Below, piece after piece: positions 13,211 through 22,492 of a stretch of 64,000 nucleotides of DNA. Within the stretch, counting starts at the first letter, position 1; the number at the start of each line of letters is the position of its first letter. The notes beneath the pieces are model-generated. The model saw only the letters and a list, made by a program, of their open reading frames with translations. It was not told the origin of the DNA and searched no databases. A program made the position numbers and the translations under genes. The DNA comes from Struthidea cinerea (lineage: Eukaryota > Chordata > Aves > Passeriformes > Corcoracidae): contig VZTI01002590.1 in assembly GCA_013397865.1 (NCBI GenBank), positions 1 through 64,000 of the forward strand, read 5' to 3'.

Positions 13211-13548
13211 TTTAAATATAACTACTAATTGTAATTTAATATACTGCTCTCTTGAGCAGTCTTCAAATTCACCACTGCAACAAAAACTCAATTTATTGAT
13301 TGTGTTCATTTGTGAGATACAGGCTTAAATTAATCAGTAATGATTACTTCAGATGCAAAACAAATATACTTAAGTGCTTTTTTTTACAAAAGAATAGGCA
13401 ACAAAAGCCTCCTTAAGCCTCCCCAGTGCTGTATTTGGGCAAAGAGACAGAAAACATAGAAAAAAATTCCTGTGAAAGTCAGATTTGCATTCAATCTGCA
13501 TTTTTCAAGGTTTAGGAAAAACAAGAAAAAGAGCTGCTGGCATAATGC
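13211..13548. other. non-coding, nothing recognised
   Basis: An AT-rich spacer lies between the coding-like remnant and the SINE. I see nothing in it. Confidence 0.6.
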
Positions 13549-13692
13549 CACAGAATCACAGGAGATTCTGAGTTGGAAGGGACCCATAAAGACCATCAAG
13601 TCCAACTCTTAAGAGAATGGCCCATACCCAGGTCAAGCTTGCAACATTGGCATTACTAGTACCATGCTCTAACCAACTGAGCTGATCTCAGG
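13549..13692 (-). mobile_element. tRNA-derived SINE with CR1 tail (TguSINE1-like)
   Basis: On the minus strand the element begins with a tRNA-Ile-like head. 'AGCTCAGTTGGTTAGAGCAT' matches the D-arm and A-box; an anticodon-arm segment follows around CTAGTAA, where tRNA-Ile(AAT) has CTAATAA; then comes a decayed B-box region. This is fused to a CR1-type 3' end, 'GAGTTGGACTTGATGGTC' then 'GGGTCCCTTCCAACTCAGA', finishing in ATTCTGTGG. A tRNA-Ile head on a CR1 tail is the design of TguSINE1, known from the zebra finch and moved by CR1 machinery. Divergence in both boxes indicates it is no longer transcribed efficiently. It is not a functional tRNA gene, because the acceptor stem and T-loop are broken. 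The fusion is read directly; the family name is from memory. Confidence 0.8.
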
Positions 13693-16600
13693 ATCAATAC
13701 ACACTGGTCTTAATTAAATTCCTATATTAAGGAATTCAATATTCCATTTTTCCACAGTGGACAAATACTAAGAAATTAAATCAGCACTACTGACAGATTC
13801 AAAGAATACTATAAATGTCATACTAATTTTCTAAGGTACCTTGTTGATTTTTACTGTTTCGAGAAAGTTTGCAATGCAAGTCAGTTCCTTCATGAAAGGA
13901 TTAAATAAATTAGGAATTCCTAGTACTTGGAACCTTCCAGGTCACACTATGTTTATCTAGAGCCATACTTCAAGCAAGACTAACAGTAGTTTCATAAACA
14001 CATTTCTCTATAGGTACATCTTGAACTAGCCAACAGCCCTTTCTTGCCGTGAGAAAAATACGTTAATGGGTACATCAGCTGATCAAACAAAACATTTTCT
14101 GTGATATGGCTACGGAAGTTTTCTTCAAATGGAAATGAAATTTATTTTATTGTAAACCAGAACTCCACTCTTAGAGATAGGGCATTTCACCGTTTTTCTT
14201 GGGGTTTTTTTTCCCTCAAAAGAATGGTTTTGACTTTTATTCAAGGAAGTCAATAGAGTCAAATAAACAAAACCCCCTTCATTCAAACAGGAAAAATGAT
14301 CATTTGATCCAGTCAGGCTATTTGATGAGCCTTGTAGACAGAAGAATTTCACGGAACAAATGAAAACAGGAGAGAAAAAAATTCAAACACAACTATCCTT
14401 TGGCACAAAAGCCACGATGTGGAACAGAACTAGAGTCCTATAATATACAGTCTTTCAGCTGAATAAACTTGTACAGTGGCTATTGGTTTACAAGCACTTA
14501 TTGGCATAAGGAATGCAAAGGAGCACTCATTGAAGGTAAGAAATAGTATTTGTTTAGTTACACCAAAATTCACATAGCTAGATTGGAACTGCTAATAAAA
14601 AGAAGACTCTCTTTACTAATATCCAAATTAACTCATGTTCTCAGGACAACTCAGTATCAGAGCTATCTTAAAAATTTTGGAAGTCTTGGGCACACAGCTG
14701 AGAGGTTCTCCATTCCCAGGAAGATGAACTGCTAAACAATAAGCACAGGACTGCTCAGTGCACAAGTCCAAATAAACTGCTTTTCTTCAGCACATCTTTC
14801 ATTTTTAAGTGCTCAACACCTCTGCTTCTAGGATAAAAAAGGTACTCCAAGCCCTTGACAGATAACCATGTAAATATAAATATACCATATTTTTGAGGAA
14901 AATACTCCATCCTGTTGGTTCAAAGAACCTTTTAAGTGGTTCTGTATCTTTAAAGTTTTGACCCTCATTCCTGTAACCCAAAATTTTATGACAGAATTAT
15001 TGGAACAAGAACTGAATCTAAAGCTGAAAAAAATGCAAAGAATATATTTTTTTTTCAGTGTTTTTTCTCTGCTTGTGAAATATCTGTATAAATACTTTTT
15101 TAAAAATACACTCCCATTCTGCTCTGTAAAAAAGCAAAGAGAACCACATTTTTCCTTTCCCATATGCAAAAACCCTTTGATCTCAATGCTTACAGAAGTT
15201 ATATGACAGCTCCTACACTCTAATTCAGTAAATAAAAATAATTTAAAAAACAAATGTGCTCACCTTCCCTTCTGAAAAAACCCAACCAAAAACCCCCCCA
15301 AACCCAAACAGCAAGCTCTTGCAAATAGACAGGAAAAGAAGGGAAAGAAATCTCAAGATTTCTATTCAAATGTAACTCACATAAATAACATGAATAGGAC
15401 ATACAGCTTCTCCAAGTAAATAAATAGTCCCAAGACAGTAGTCTTGTGCCAGTCTGACGGCAGTATCACAAATAATGCTGCAAGTTAAACAAATGTCACT
15501 GCATTAGCAACAGATGTAGAACTTTTAAGTTTGGCTGGAAAAGACAAGATGATAAGGAAAAAAGGTACCTGGTCTGTCACAGACGTACTTTGATGTAGTG
15601 CCTTTTGGCATTTCAGTCCACTGAAAGTAAAAACAAAATCCTGGACTCTCGAGCATGGACATGTAAAGGTGCCAAGGCATCTCAACACTATAAATTAGGT
15701 TATTCATAAGGGAGTCCACTAAGAAGTAAAAGAGAAATTCTGAAAATCAAAGTAAAGTTTTACTCTAAAAAGCTTTGAGACTTCCTGATTATTTGTTAGA
15801 AAAAAATTACAGTTCTGCAAATGGGTAATGAAAATTAAACTTTGATATTTTTTTCAAAACAGCACTCCTATAAAATCATCTACTTACGGATTTTCAGAAC
15901 AGTTCTGAGAGTGCAGCCAATGATTTACCACTTTTAGACACTTTAATCTTTTAAGAATTTGAAGAAAATACATATGCCTTTTGGAGATGAGATGTACTAA
16001 TTACTTCTTTGACTTATGATTCCCTAAAATACTGTCTAACATATTATTTAAATTACTTCTGTACCTGATGAATTGGGGATTGAAATGACTAAACCACACT
16101 TTTAGTCTGACAACTCTTCTAGACCCTATCACCTGGCCCCATTGCTCTTCCTGTTTTGTTCTAGCACACTGGAAGTACAGTCATTTTGCTTTTGTTGAAT
16201 TTAATGTATCTAAAGACTTTAATTTACTGTAGCTAACAAAATCTCCCAATGAATGGCTATAACTGACAGAAGAAGAGAGAATCAAAGCCTAGCTAACAAT
16301 GCATCTAAACCCTGTTCCTTGGCAACTCGTTATAAAAGCACAGAGACAGCAAGCATGATGCAATCTTAAAAGGTTTTGAATCATACGTGAAAGGTAATGG
16401 TGAAATGTTTAACTCATATCTTGGAGTTCATTACTTAGCCCCTATTGAACAAACATTAATCAAAATTGTTTATATTAAAATGAGCTAGTTTCTTGAAATA
16501 TACCAACTAGAACTGCAGCTGTAGAGCATACGATGTTCCCACTCCTTTCTTCTTACTGTGGATTTAACTTGGACATGTCATATCTGGGATGCCCAAAGAA

Positions 16601-19160
16601 CCCAGAAGCCTTCCCTTTGCTATAGGACCTGGAAGATCAGTTCCTGGCCATATGCACAGGTTATGAGACTGGGTCCTCCTGTATTCATTTACAACTTGCC
16701 TGCCTGTTTCCACCTCCTGCCCACCTCCAAATCCTTTTGTCATTTTATAACAGTACCAGGTGCTTGCAAGATTAATGACTTGCTAGGGCAAATGGCCTAC
16801 AGCAGTATCACAGGTTATCAGCATCTTCCAGCTGCTCTTCAATCTCCAGACAATCCCCAGCACCTTCATCATTATTAGTTAATTAGCATTAATGAGAGCT
16901 ATGCATACACAGTGGGAGGCTAATATACCCTCAAGCTTATGTCACTAATTTTTACTTAAAAAAAAGGTATCCTACATGAATAATAACCATTGTTAAAGAA
17001 TATTTCCCTACCTACCCAAAGGCATAAGCATCAGTTAAGAGACTAATGATCTGTAAAACTTCATGAAAGATAACAATACTGCAGACTTCAGACATTAGAA
17101 AGAATTCAGTCTCCACCCCCTTATCTCCGTTGTTTTTCTCCACCTGTTCTCAGCCCATGCCCTTCCTCTCTGCTCAACATTCTCTACCTCTTTGGTCTTC
17201 AACTACTACCTTATCCACCAATATTGGCCTCGAGAAATTGTAGGCAAATCATCCTCATGTTCATTGCTTTAAAACAAGATGATATAACCTCGAAAGCTCC
17301 AGAAATATCTGGTGCACAAAACTACTTGTGAGATGACAGTTATCTCCATATGTTACCTATAATATCCACACTCTACTGGTCTATAGGGCAATTGCCTATT
17401 CCTGGCATTCTGCCAGGATTTATATAGCTATGTGTGATCTGCTCTCTTCTACCTACTCATCTACTGACTGAAACATAGTTTGAATTTTCTGTGTCCAAAC
17501 TCACAGCATTTTGGCCCTGAGGTTTTGTCACATCCCCAGCCTGCTGAGCTTTCCAAAAATATTATGCATTGGGAAACAAAATAGTATGAATCATTGGATC
17601 TAAATGCTTCAAGAAAAAAATATGTAAAAATAAATATTTAACCAATATTTACATTGTAAAGGTAATGTTGTAAATCATGCCAACTGCATTTCTATTCCAT
17701 ATTCAAAGAATCAACATTTTCAAATCCACCACTTAACACTTTTTAATAAACTCTTTCCAAAAAAATTGTGAATTTTTCTTGTTTTTTTTCCCTAAAGAAC
17801 ACTAATAGTTACATTCATATATTTATTTATTTACTACAAAGAAACCACTCAAAGTTCTTCTAAGAAGCCTGTGATTTTTATCCTAGACTCTCTAGGCTTG
17901 TGCCTCCTGCCATGTCAATATAACTACAACAAAAACTCTAACTTTTTGCCAAAAGAGAGAAAGGGATAACTTCATTAAATTATAAACAAGACTACATTTT
18001 TTTCAAACTATACTTTAGATCATGGATATTTCTAGACGCCAGGTTCAAAAAGAAACTTCTTGACTAAACTCTCAATGATTCCACTGCTAAGCTTTTAATT
18101 TATGAGCTAGGGATCAGGCTCTCCTGTGAGTGCCATCCTCTACACCAAAGTTAACACACAGAGTAGTGGTACTCTGCAAACTTGAAATGACTCATGCCCT
18201 GCTGTAATCTCACTCCAGCACCAAACGATAATGCCAGTTTCTGCGAAGAACATTTATTATACGGAGGTAGCAAACACTATTCAGATCATTTAATCAACAT
18301 ATCTTATTTGTTGAAAACTTTTAACTAGCATCACATGAGATTTAAATCAAGTTGCTGCCAATCCAATTGGATGTTCAAGAGTTAATGTTACCAGAGACTT
18401 GCTTGGGACAGGAATTAGAACAAGTCTGTCACATATTTCAGGGTTTCAGACTAATGCACAAAATCATTGTAAAAACCACTTCCCCACTCTCAAGTTCTGG
18501 AAACGGAGTAATTTACAAAGTAATCAAATATCTCAGTTTACATAAAATTAAAAGTCTTCTGGCTTCTTTAGTTGACAATTTCAACAACCCTCCTTTATCC
18601 ATTCAAAACATAGCAAACAGTGCCAGTTTATGTACAGTACTGACTACCAGCAGGAGTCAGACAAATATTTTTGTTCAGGCTACACTAGAGGACTAAATTG
18701 AGAAAACATCACTGGATGTCCACCTACATTATGTACAGCCACCTCATCTAACTCAAATGACTAATGCCTTGATGTTTAATTTCAAATTGCATTGTCTTGC
18801 CCATGTCCTGAAGTAAAATATGCTTAAAGTTTTGGGTTTAGGTTTTCTGTGAGGCTTTTCTTGTTGTTGTTTTTTTGAAGTTTACTGTCACACAATTCTT
18901 ACAGACAGGAACACTGCAAGAAAACACTACTGATCACAGAGCTTTGGATAAAGGAAGAATGTTCTTCTTTGGTCCTACCTTCTCCTCTGTTCTCACTTTC
19001 ACTAATGACATGGAAATGGTATTGGAGACACATGTTTGTAGCATGCAGTTTTTTAAGGGTATTGTTCAGTTACTTCACCTTTATACAAATATCTACACAT
19101 GTAAAGACTTCATCAATCGGAGAGAAAGTTCCTAATTACACTGAACTCATACATTTATAA
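13693..19160. other. AT-rich non-coding stretch, 5.5 kb
   Basis: I recognise no gene, CR1 or LTR. Three longer open frames (14828-15253 minus, 16558-16878 plus, 18352-18696 plus) have compositions typical of AT-rich chance frames and no recognisable domain. A pyrimidine-rich patch covers about 17105-17220. Short TTTA runs lie near 17820. Confidence 0.55.
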
Positions 19161-19178
19161 TTGGGTATATATACCCAA
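19161..19178. repeat. perfect 18-bp palindrome
   Basis: TTGGGTATATATACCCAA is its own reverse complement with no spacer. It ends four bases before the LTR-like segment at 19183. Chance or a hairpin-forming sequence are both possible; no function is implied. Confidence 0.9.
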
Positions 19179-19182
19179 GTAT

Positions 19183-19450
19183 TGGAGTCACAGGTCCATG
19201 CACGGACTCAAAGTCGAGAATATGTACTAAGAAATACTCTTTAATGGGTAGGTCTTACCATAACAAATTAGGTTTTAAAGAGTGAAAGTATAGAAATCAG
19301 TTCCTGAGATCCCTTGTGGCAAGGAAGCCGGGACTGTGAGGAAAGGAGCTGGGACTATGACTTGACTTTTATCCTAATGCAAAACATAGAGAAGGTTTGA
19401 TAGGCTTAACTTGTTTATCTCTACATAGTGTAGTACCATGTGGGCCTACA
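19183..19450 (-). mobile_element. possible endogenous retrovirus LTR
   Basis: Read on the minus strand, the segment starts TGTAGGCCCAC and ends GACTCCA, so it has TG...CA termini. It has a TATA-like 'GGATAAAAGTC' (plus-strand 19364-19374) and, about 125 bp downstream, an ATTAAA polyadenylation-type signal (19240-19245), followed by about 60 bp of U5-like sequence. That order is what a short LTR should show, and the GC is higher than in the flanks. I could not find a matching target-site duplication at the flanks, so the ends are uncertain and the call is tentative. Confidence 0.35.
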
Positions 19451-20278
19451 CAGATAAGTTCTTGCTCTAGAGACACCTATCAAAGCCAAGAGCAGTGGAA
19501 GAAAGTGCTCTGTAAGATAAATACATCAGGGATGCTGCACCTTCTGGACTGAGGCTGTGTATTATCAGCCACATGAAAGTATAAGAGCTGCCCTACCCTC
19601 TCTAACAGTCTGAGTGAGAATTTGTCAATAGGAAAGGTGGCATTTTTCCCCCTTAAATTAAACTTGGAAGAATTTCTCTTTATCACCTCATTCTTTTCCC
19701 TAGCTGTCACACATTCCATGCTTTTGACATCTATTCACCCACTGGGTATTAAAAAAATGCTATTCTTAAAACCATTCCTGACTCTGTTCTCTGTACTACC
19801 TCATCTCTAAGACTGAAACACATAGATGTGAAATAAGTGTAGAAAATATCACACTAACGCATTTAAGCAAAAAACCCCAAACCAAAACTAAAATACACAT
19901 GCAGCCTGTTGATTATCTCGCCATCTTCTCTGAGAGGAGACAGGTTAAGATTAAGAGCTCCTACAGAGTAAATATGAAGCAGGAAGTGTATTAATCATGT
20001 TCAATCCATTTTTAAGAGGTTTTGGTATAAGCACAGTCTCAAAAGCAGGCAGGAGTACCAGGTTTTGCCTACATTGCCCCTCCTCCCTACACCATCTCCC
20101 CCCAGGCCTTTCCCCCTGACAAAATAACAAAATAATTATGCTAGTTGCATAACTTTGATCACTCCTCTTCACAAACAGCATTTGTGACTGTGGTTTAAGA
20201 AACTTCTAAAGAGATCTATCTGAGATATTTTTCTTTGTCTGGGAAAGGCAAAATTGTTTTCCTTCATCCTGAATAGAA
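19451..20278. other. non-coding, nothing recognised
   Basis: AT-rich spacer. A C-rich patch at about 20078-20120 is the only compositional change. I see nothing in it that suggests a gene. Confidence 0.55.
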
Positions 20279-20336
20279 CCATAGAATTATTTAGGTTTGA
20301 AAAGACCCTTAAGATTATTGAGTCCAATGGTTAATA
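20279..20336 (-). mobile_element. CR1 LINE 3' tail, short fragment
   Basis: The plus strand reads 'CATAGAATTATTTAGGTTTG', then 'AAAAGACCCTTAAGATTATT' and 'GAGTCCAATGGTTAA'. This is the reverse complement of the last ~60 bp of a CR1 element of the type ending in 'GATCTTAAAGGTCTTTTCC'. The copy is extremely 5'-truncated. Confidence 0.8.
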
Positions 20337-20870
20337 TAATATGATTTAGTTATAAGCACTTCAATGATTTTTTTAAACATAATCAAGGTCAACAGGAAAA
20401 CAACTAGTAAAGTTAGAAAGCACTCTGCTGAACTGTAAATCTCGCAAGAATGTGGGAAACTCATAGCAAAAATTTCTGTGCGTACTTCAAGCGTGAGGTT
20501 AGAGAATATAACAATTTATCACAAGGAAAATATTTGTGTGAAAAAGGAAAAATATATTTGGCCTTCCATATACAGTCTTGAGAGACTCTAGGATTAAAAC
20601 GTCCCTAATAAAAACCTGATTTGGCACTGTACAACTTCACACATTCACATGATGTGAATTAACTTGCTAACAAATTTATAATAGTTCATTGCAAGAGTAA
20701 CCTGGTTGCAAATTAAGGTGGCATTATTAGAGGAACATGCAAGCTGGAAAAAACTTGGCTAAGACGGCAAAGCTGAGTATGCTGATTTAGGAAAGTGATA
20801 GAATATTCTCCGCCAGGATTTATTTCAGTCATCTTCTGCATATGCACTATAACAAAAGTCTTTTTCCGTA
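20337..20870. other. non-coding, nothing recognised
   Basis: AT-rich spacer between the CR1 tail and the LTR-like segment. I see nothing in it. Confidence 0.55.
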
Positions 20871-21271
20871 TGTAGGGACGGGTGCAGTAATGACGCATGG
20901 GCAAGGACCTTGCTTATCAGATGGAAAATGCAAAGCCATTTATTGTGCAGTCAGAATTCCTTAAATCCCATCACCCAACAGGATATAACATCATATAAAC
21001 AGGAAAGATGTTCACCACAGTGTCCCCCAATCACCTGGGGTATTGCACAGATTTTACCTAGTATGGTAATAGGCAAACAATGCCCTATAAGGCCACAAAC
21101 TACAATTAACACTTCTCATAGGCCCAGTCTGTCCATAAACACACAATCCTCTCTCAGTCCATCCCCGGTGACCTGGATGCACTCCCAGGGTCACCTCTGG
21201 GCCCAGGACAGAGGCCCTCTCTCTGATCCTCAGGGGCCCATCTCTCTTCCAGCACATAGTGCACCCCAACA
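20871..21271 (-). mobile_element. probable endogenous retrovirus LTR
   Basis: Read on the minus strand, the segment starts TGTTGGGGTGC and ends CCGTCCCTACA. It carries TATA-like sequences (plus-strand TATAAGG at 21086-21092 and TATAAAC at 20995-21001) and a canonical AATAAA (plus-strand TTTATT at 20939-20944) set in 'CAATAAATGGCTTTGC'. About 70 bp of U5-like sequence follow. The GC-rich U3 region (21120-21270) contrasts with the flanks. The signal order fits an avian LTR. No target-site duplication was found, so the 5' end could lie further right. It shares no obvious sequence with the segment at 19183, so the two are not a provirus pair. Confidence 0.5.
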
Positions 21272-21687
21272 GATGGGGACTTAAAAACTTAAAACAATGG
21301 GTAAAAAAGGATGGAAGTTCTTCTCATTGGGAGAGCCTACAGATCATTTCATTTCATCTTCACAGTAGAAGATGGCCTTTTCAGGAACACATTCCTTACA
21401 AATCTTGTACATCCCAAGCTGCCCTTTATGTACCAAGGAGACAGTAATGTACTGATACAAAACAAAGAACTGAGAGACAGTGAAACTCAGGTCGGGAATC
21501 TCTCCTTTCTTGTATCAGTTTGAAATGCCTGTCAGTGCATCCAATAATGAAAGATCAGTTGGTAAGGTCAAAATCCACTGTGTGCAAGTACGGCTGTGGA
21601 GTTTGGGACTGCTGCCAGTCAGATCCTGATGAAATCAAGTCAGGCACTGAGGAAACGTTTGCACAGTATCACATATGATCTATTTGA
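21272..21687. other. non-coding, nothing recognised
   Basis: Spacer between the LTR-like segment and the solo LTR. It may include the start of the minus-strand LTR if that element is longer than drawn. Confidence 0.5.
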
Positions 21688-21692
21688 AATAG
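21688..21692. repeat. target-site duplication, left copy
   Basis: AATAG directly precedes the LTR's first TG and matches the five bases that follow its final CA. Confidence 0.85.
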
Positions 21693-22268
21693 TGTCGTGG
21701 GGTGACTTTATAATGTGTATCCCCTATCACTACCCTATGCCCACCAATCTTGTCTGTGTCTTTAAACTGAGCCTGAGAAGGACAGAAAACAAAAAACGTT
21801 TCAAAGCAGTTGTTTCAAGGACACGGAGATACGCTCCTCTGTTTCGGCGGTACCCTTGGGTTTTTTTTCAGCTTTTTCTCCCAGCGAGAGACGGAGGGTT
21901 GAATTTCGTTTTCCTAGGATTTTTGGGTTTTTTGTTCTTCTCTTCTGGACTGTTTCAACAACATCTGAACACATCAGGAGAATTTTCCCAGAGGCCCGGG
22001 GGGGTGGCCCCTCGCCGACCAGCTCCTAGGAGGGGAGAGACAGCACCTACAGAGGACCTCTGAAATCTTCTCAGGTTTTCTCTCCACAGAGAGAGAGATT
22101 TCATTATTTAGCATTACTATTCCCCACCTGTGTGTTTGTTAAATAAATAGCCTGTTATCTCTTTCACTTTCCTTTGAGGAAATTTTTTCCCGAACCTGGG
22201 GGGAGGGGTGGTTGCGACCTGACTTCTATCAGAGGATATTCTCCTCCAAATTTGTCCAAACTAGGACA
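21693..22268 (+). mobile_element. solo LTR of an endogenous retrovirus (ERVL-like)
   Basis: This is a 576-bp segment starting TGTCGTGGGGTGAC and ending CTAGGACA, with TG...CA termini, flanked on both sides by AATAG. The LTR terminal structure and the perfect 5-bp duplication fix the ends exactly. A polyadenylation signal (AATAAA) lies at 22142-22147, leaving about 120 bp of U5. A G/C-rich patch lies at about 21993-22035. There is no second LTR and no internal region, so this is a solo LTR left by recombination between the two LTRs of a provirus. A 5-bp duplication is typical of ERVL-type integrases. The intact ends and duplication point to a fairly recent insertion. The 155-codon frame crossing its left edge (21596-22063) is accidental and encodes no recognisable retroviral protein. 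Confidence 0.85.
22142..22147 (+). promoter_or_regulatory. LTR polyadenylation signal (AATAAA)
   Basis: A canonical AATAAA sits inside the solo LTR, about 120 bp before its 3' end, where R/U5 would be expected. It could still terminate transcripts crossing the locus on the plus strand. Confidence 0.6.
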
Positions 22269-22273
22269 AATAG
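22269..22273. repeat. target-site duplication, right copy
   Basis: AATAG directly follows the LTR's final CA and matches the left flank. Confidence 0.85.
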
Positions 22274-22424
22274 ATATTTCTTCAGAACAGCACTCAATTA
22301 TTTTTGTCTTGTCCTTTCCCCTTCTGAAATCCCTCATTTAAACATGAAAAGTTCCACCCATTTTAATATATTTTCATGCAAGTCTCTTGGAAACAAATTT
22401 TCTATGATTACTATGACAGACAGG

Positions 22425-22492
22425 AAAGAATCCCAGTATCATTTAGATTTAGAAAGACCTTTAAGATCATCGTGTCTAACCACGAACAAACA
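22425..22492 (-). mobile_element. CR1 LINE 3' tail, short fragment
   Basis: The plus strand reads 'AAGAATCCCAGTATCATTTA', then 'GATTTAGAAAGACCTTTAAG' and 'ATCATCGTGTCTAACCACGA'. This is the reverse complement of a CR1 3' end. Only about 65-70 bp are recognisable. Confidence 0.75.

Noticed and set aside
13635..13690. A functional tRNA-Ile gene on the minus strand
   Set aside because: The D-arm and anticodon arm are recognisable, but the T-arm is decayed, no acceptor stem pairs, and a CR1 tail follows. This is a SINE head.
14828..15253. 141-codon minus-strand open frame
   Set aside because: The composition is rich in F, K, I and S, as expected for AT-rich DNA; there is no domain, an opposite-strand frame overlaps it, and a frame of this length is expected about once by chance in a window this size.
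18352..18696. 114-codon plus-strand open frame
   Set aside because: It begins at a TTG, with the first ATG well inside. No domain or splice context is recognisable.
19183..21271. A minus-strand provirus bounded by the two LTR-like segments
   Set aside because: The two segments do not share sequence as paired LTRs must, and the DNA between them shows no retroviral gene signature.
21596..22063. 155-codon plus-strand open frame
   Set aside because: It begins in the flank and runs into the solo LTR. It crosses the target-site duplication and has no retroviral domain, so it is an accident of the GC-rich LTR.
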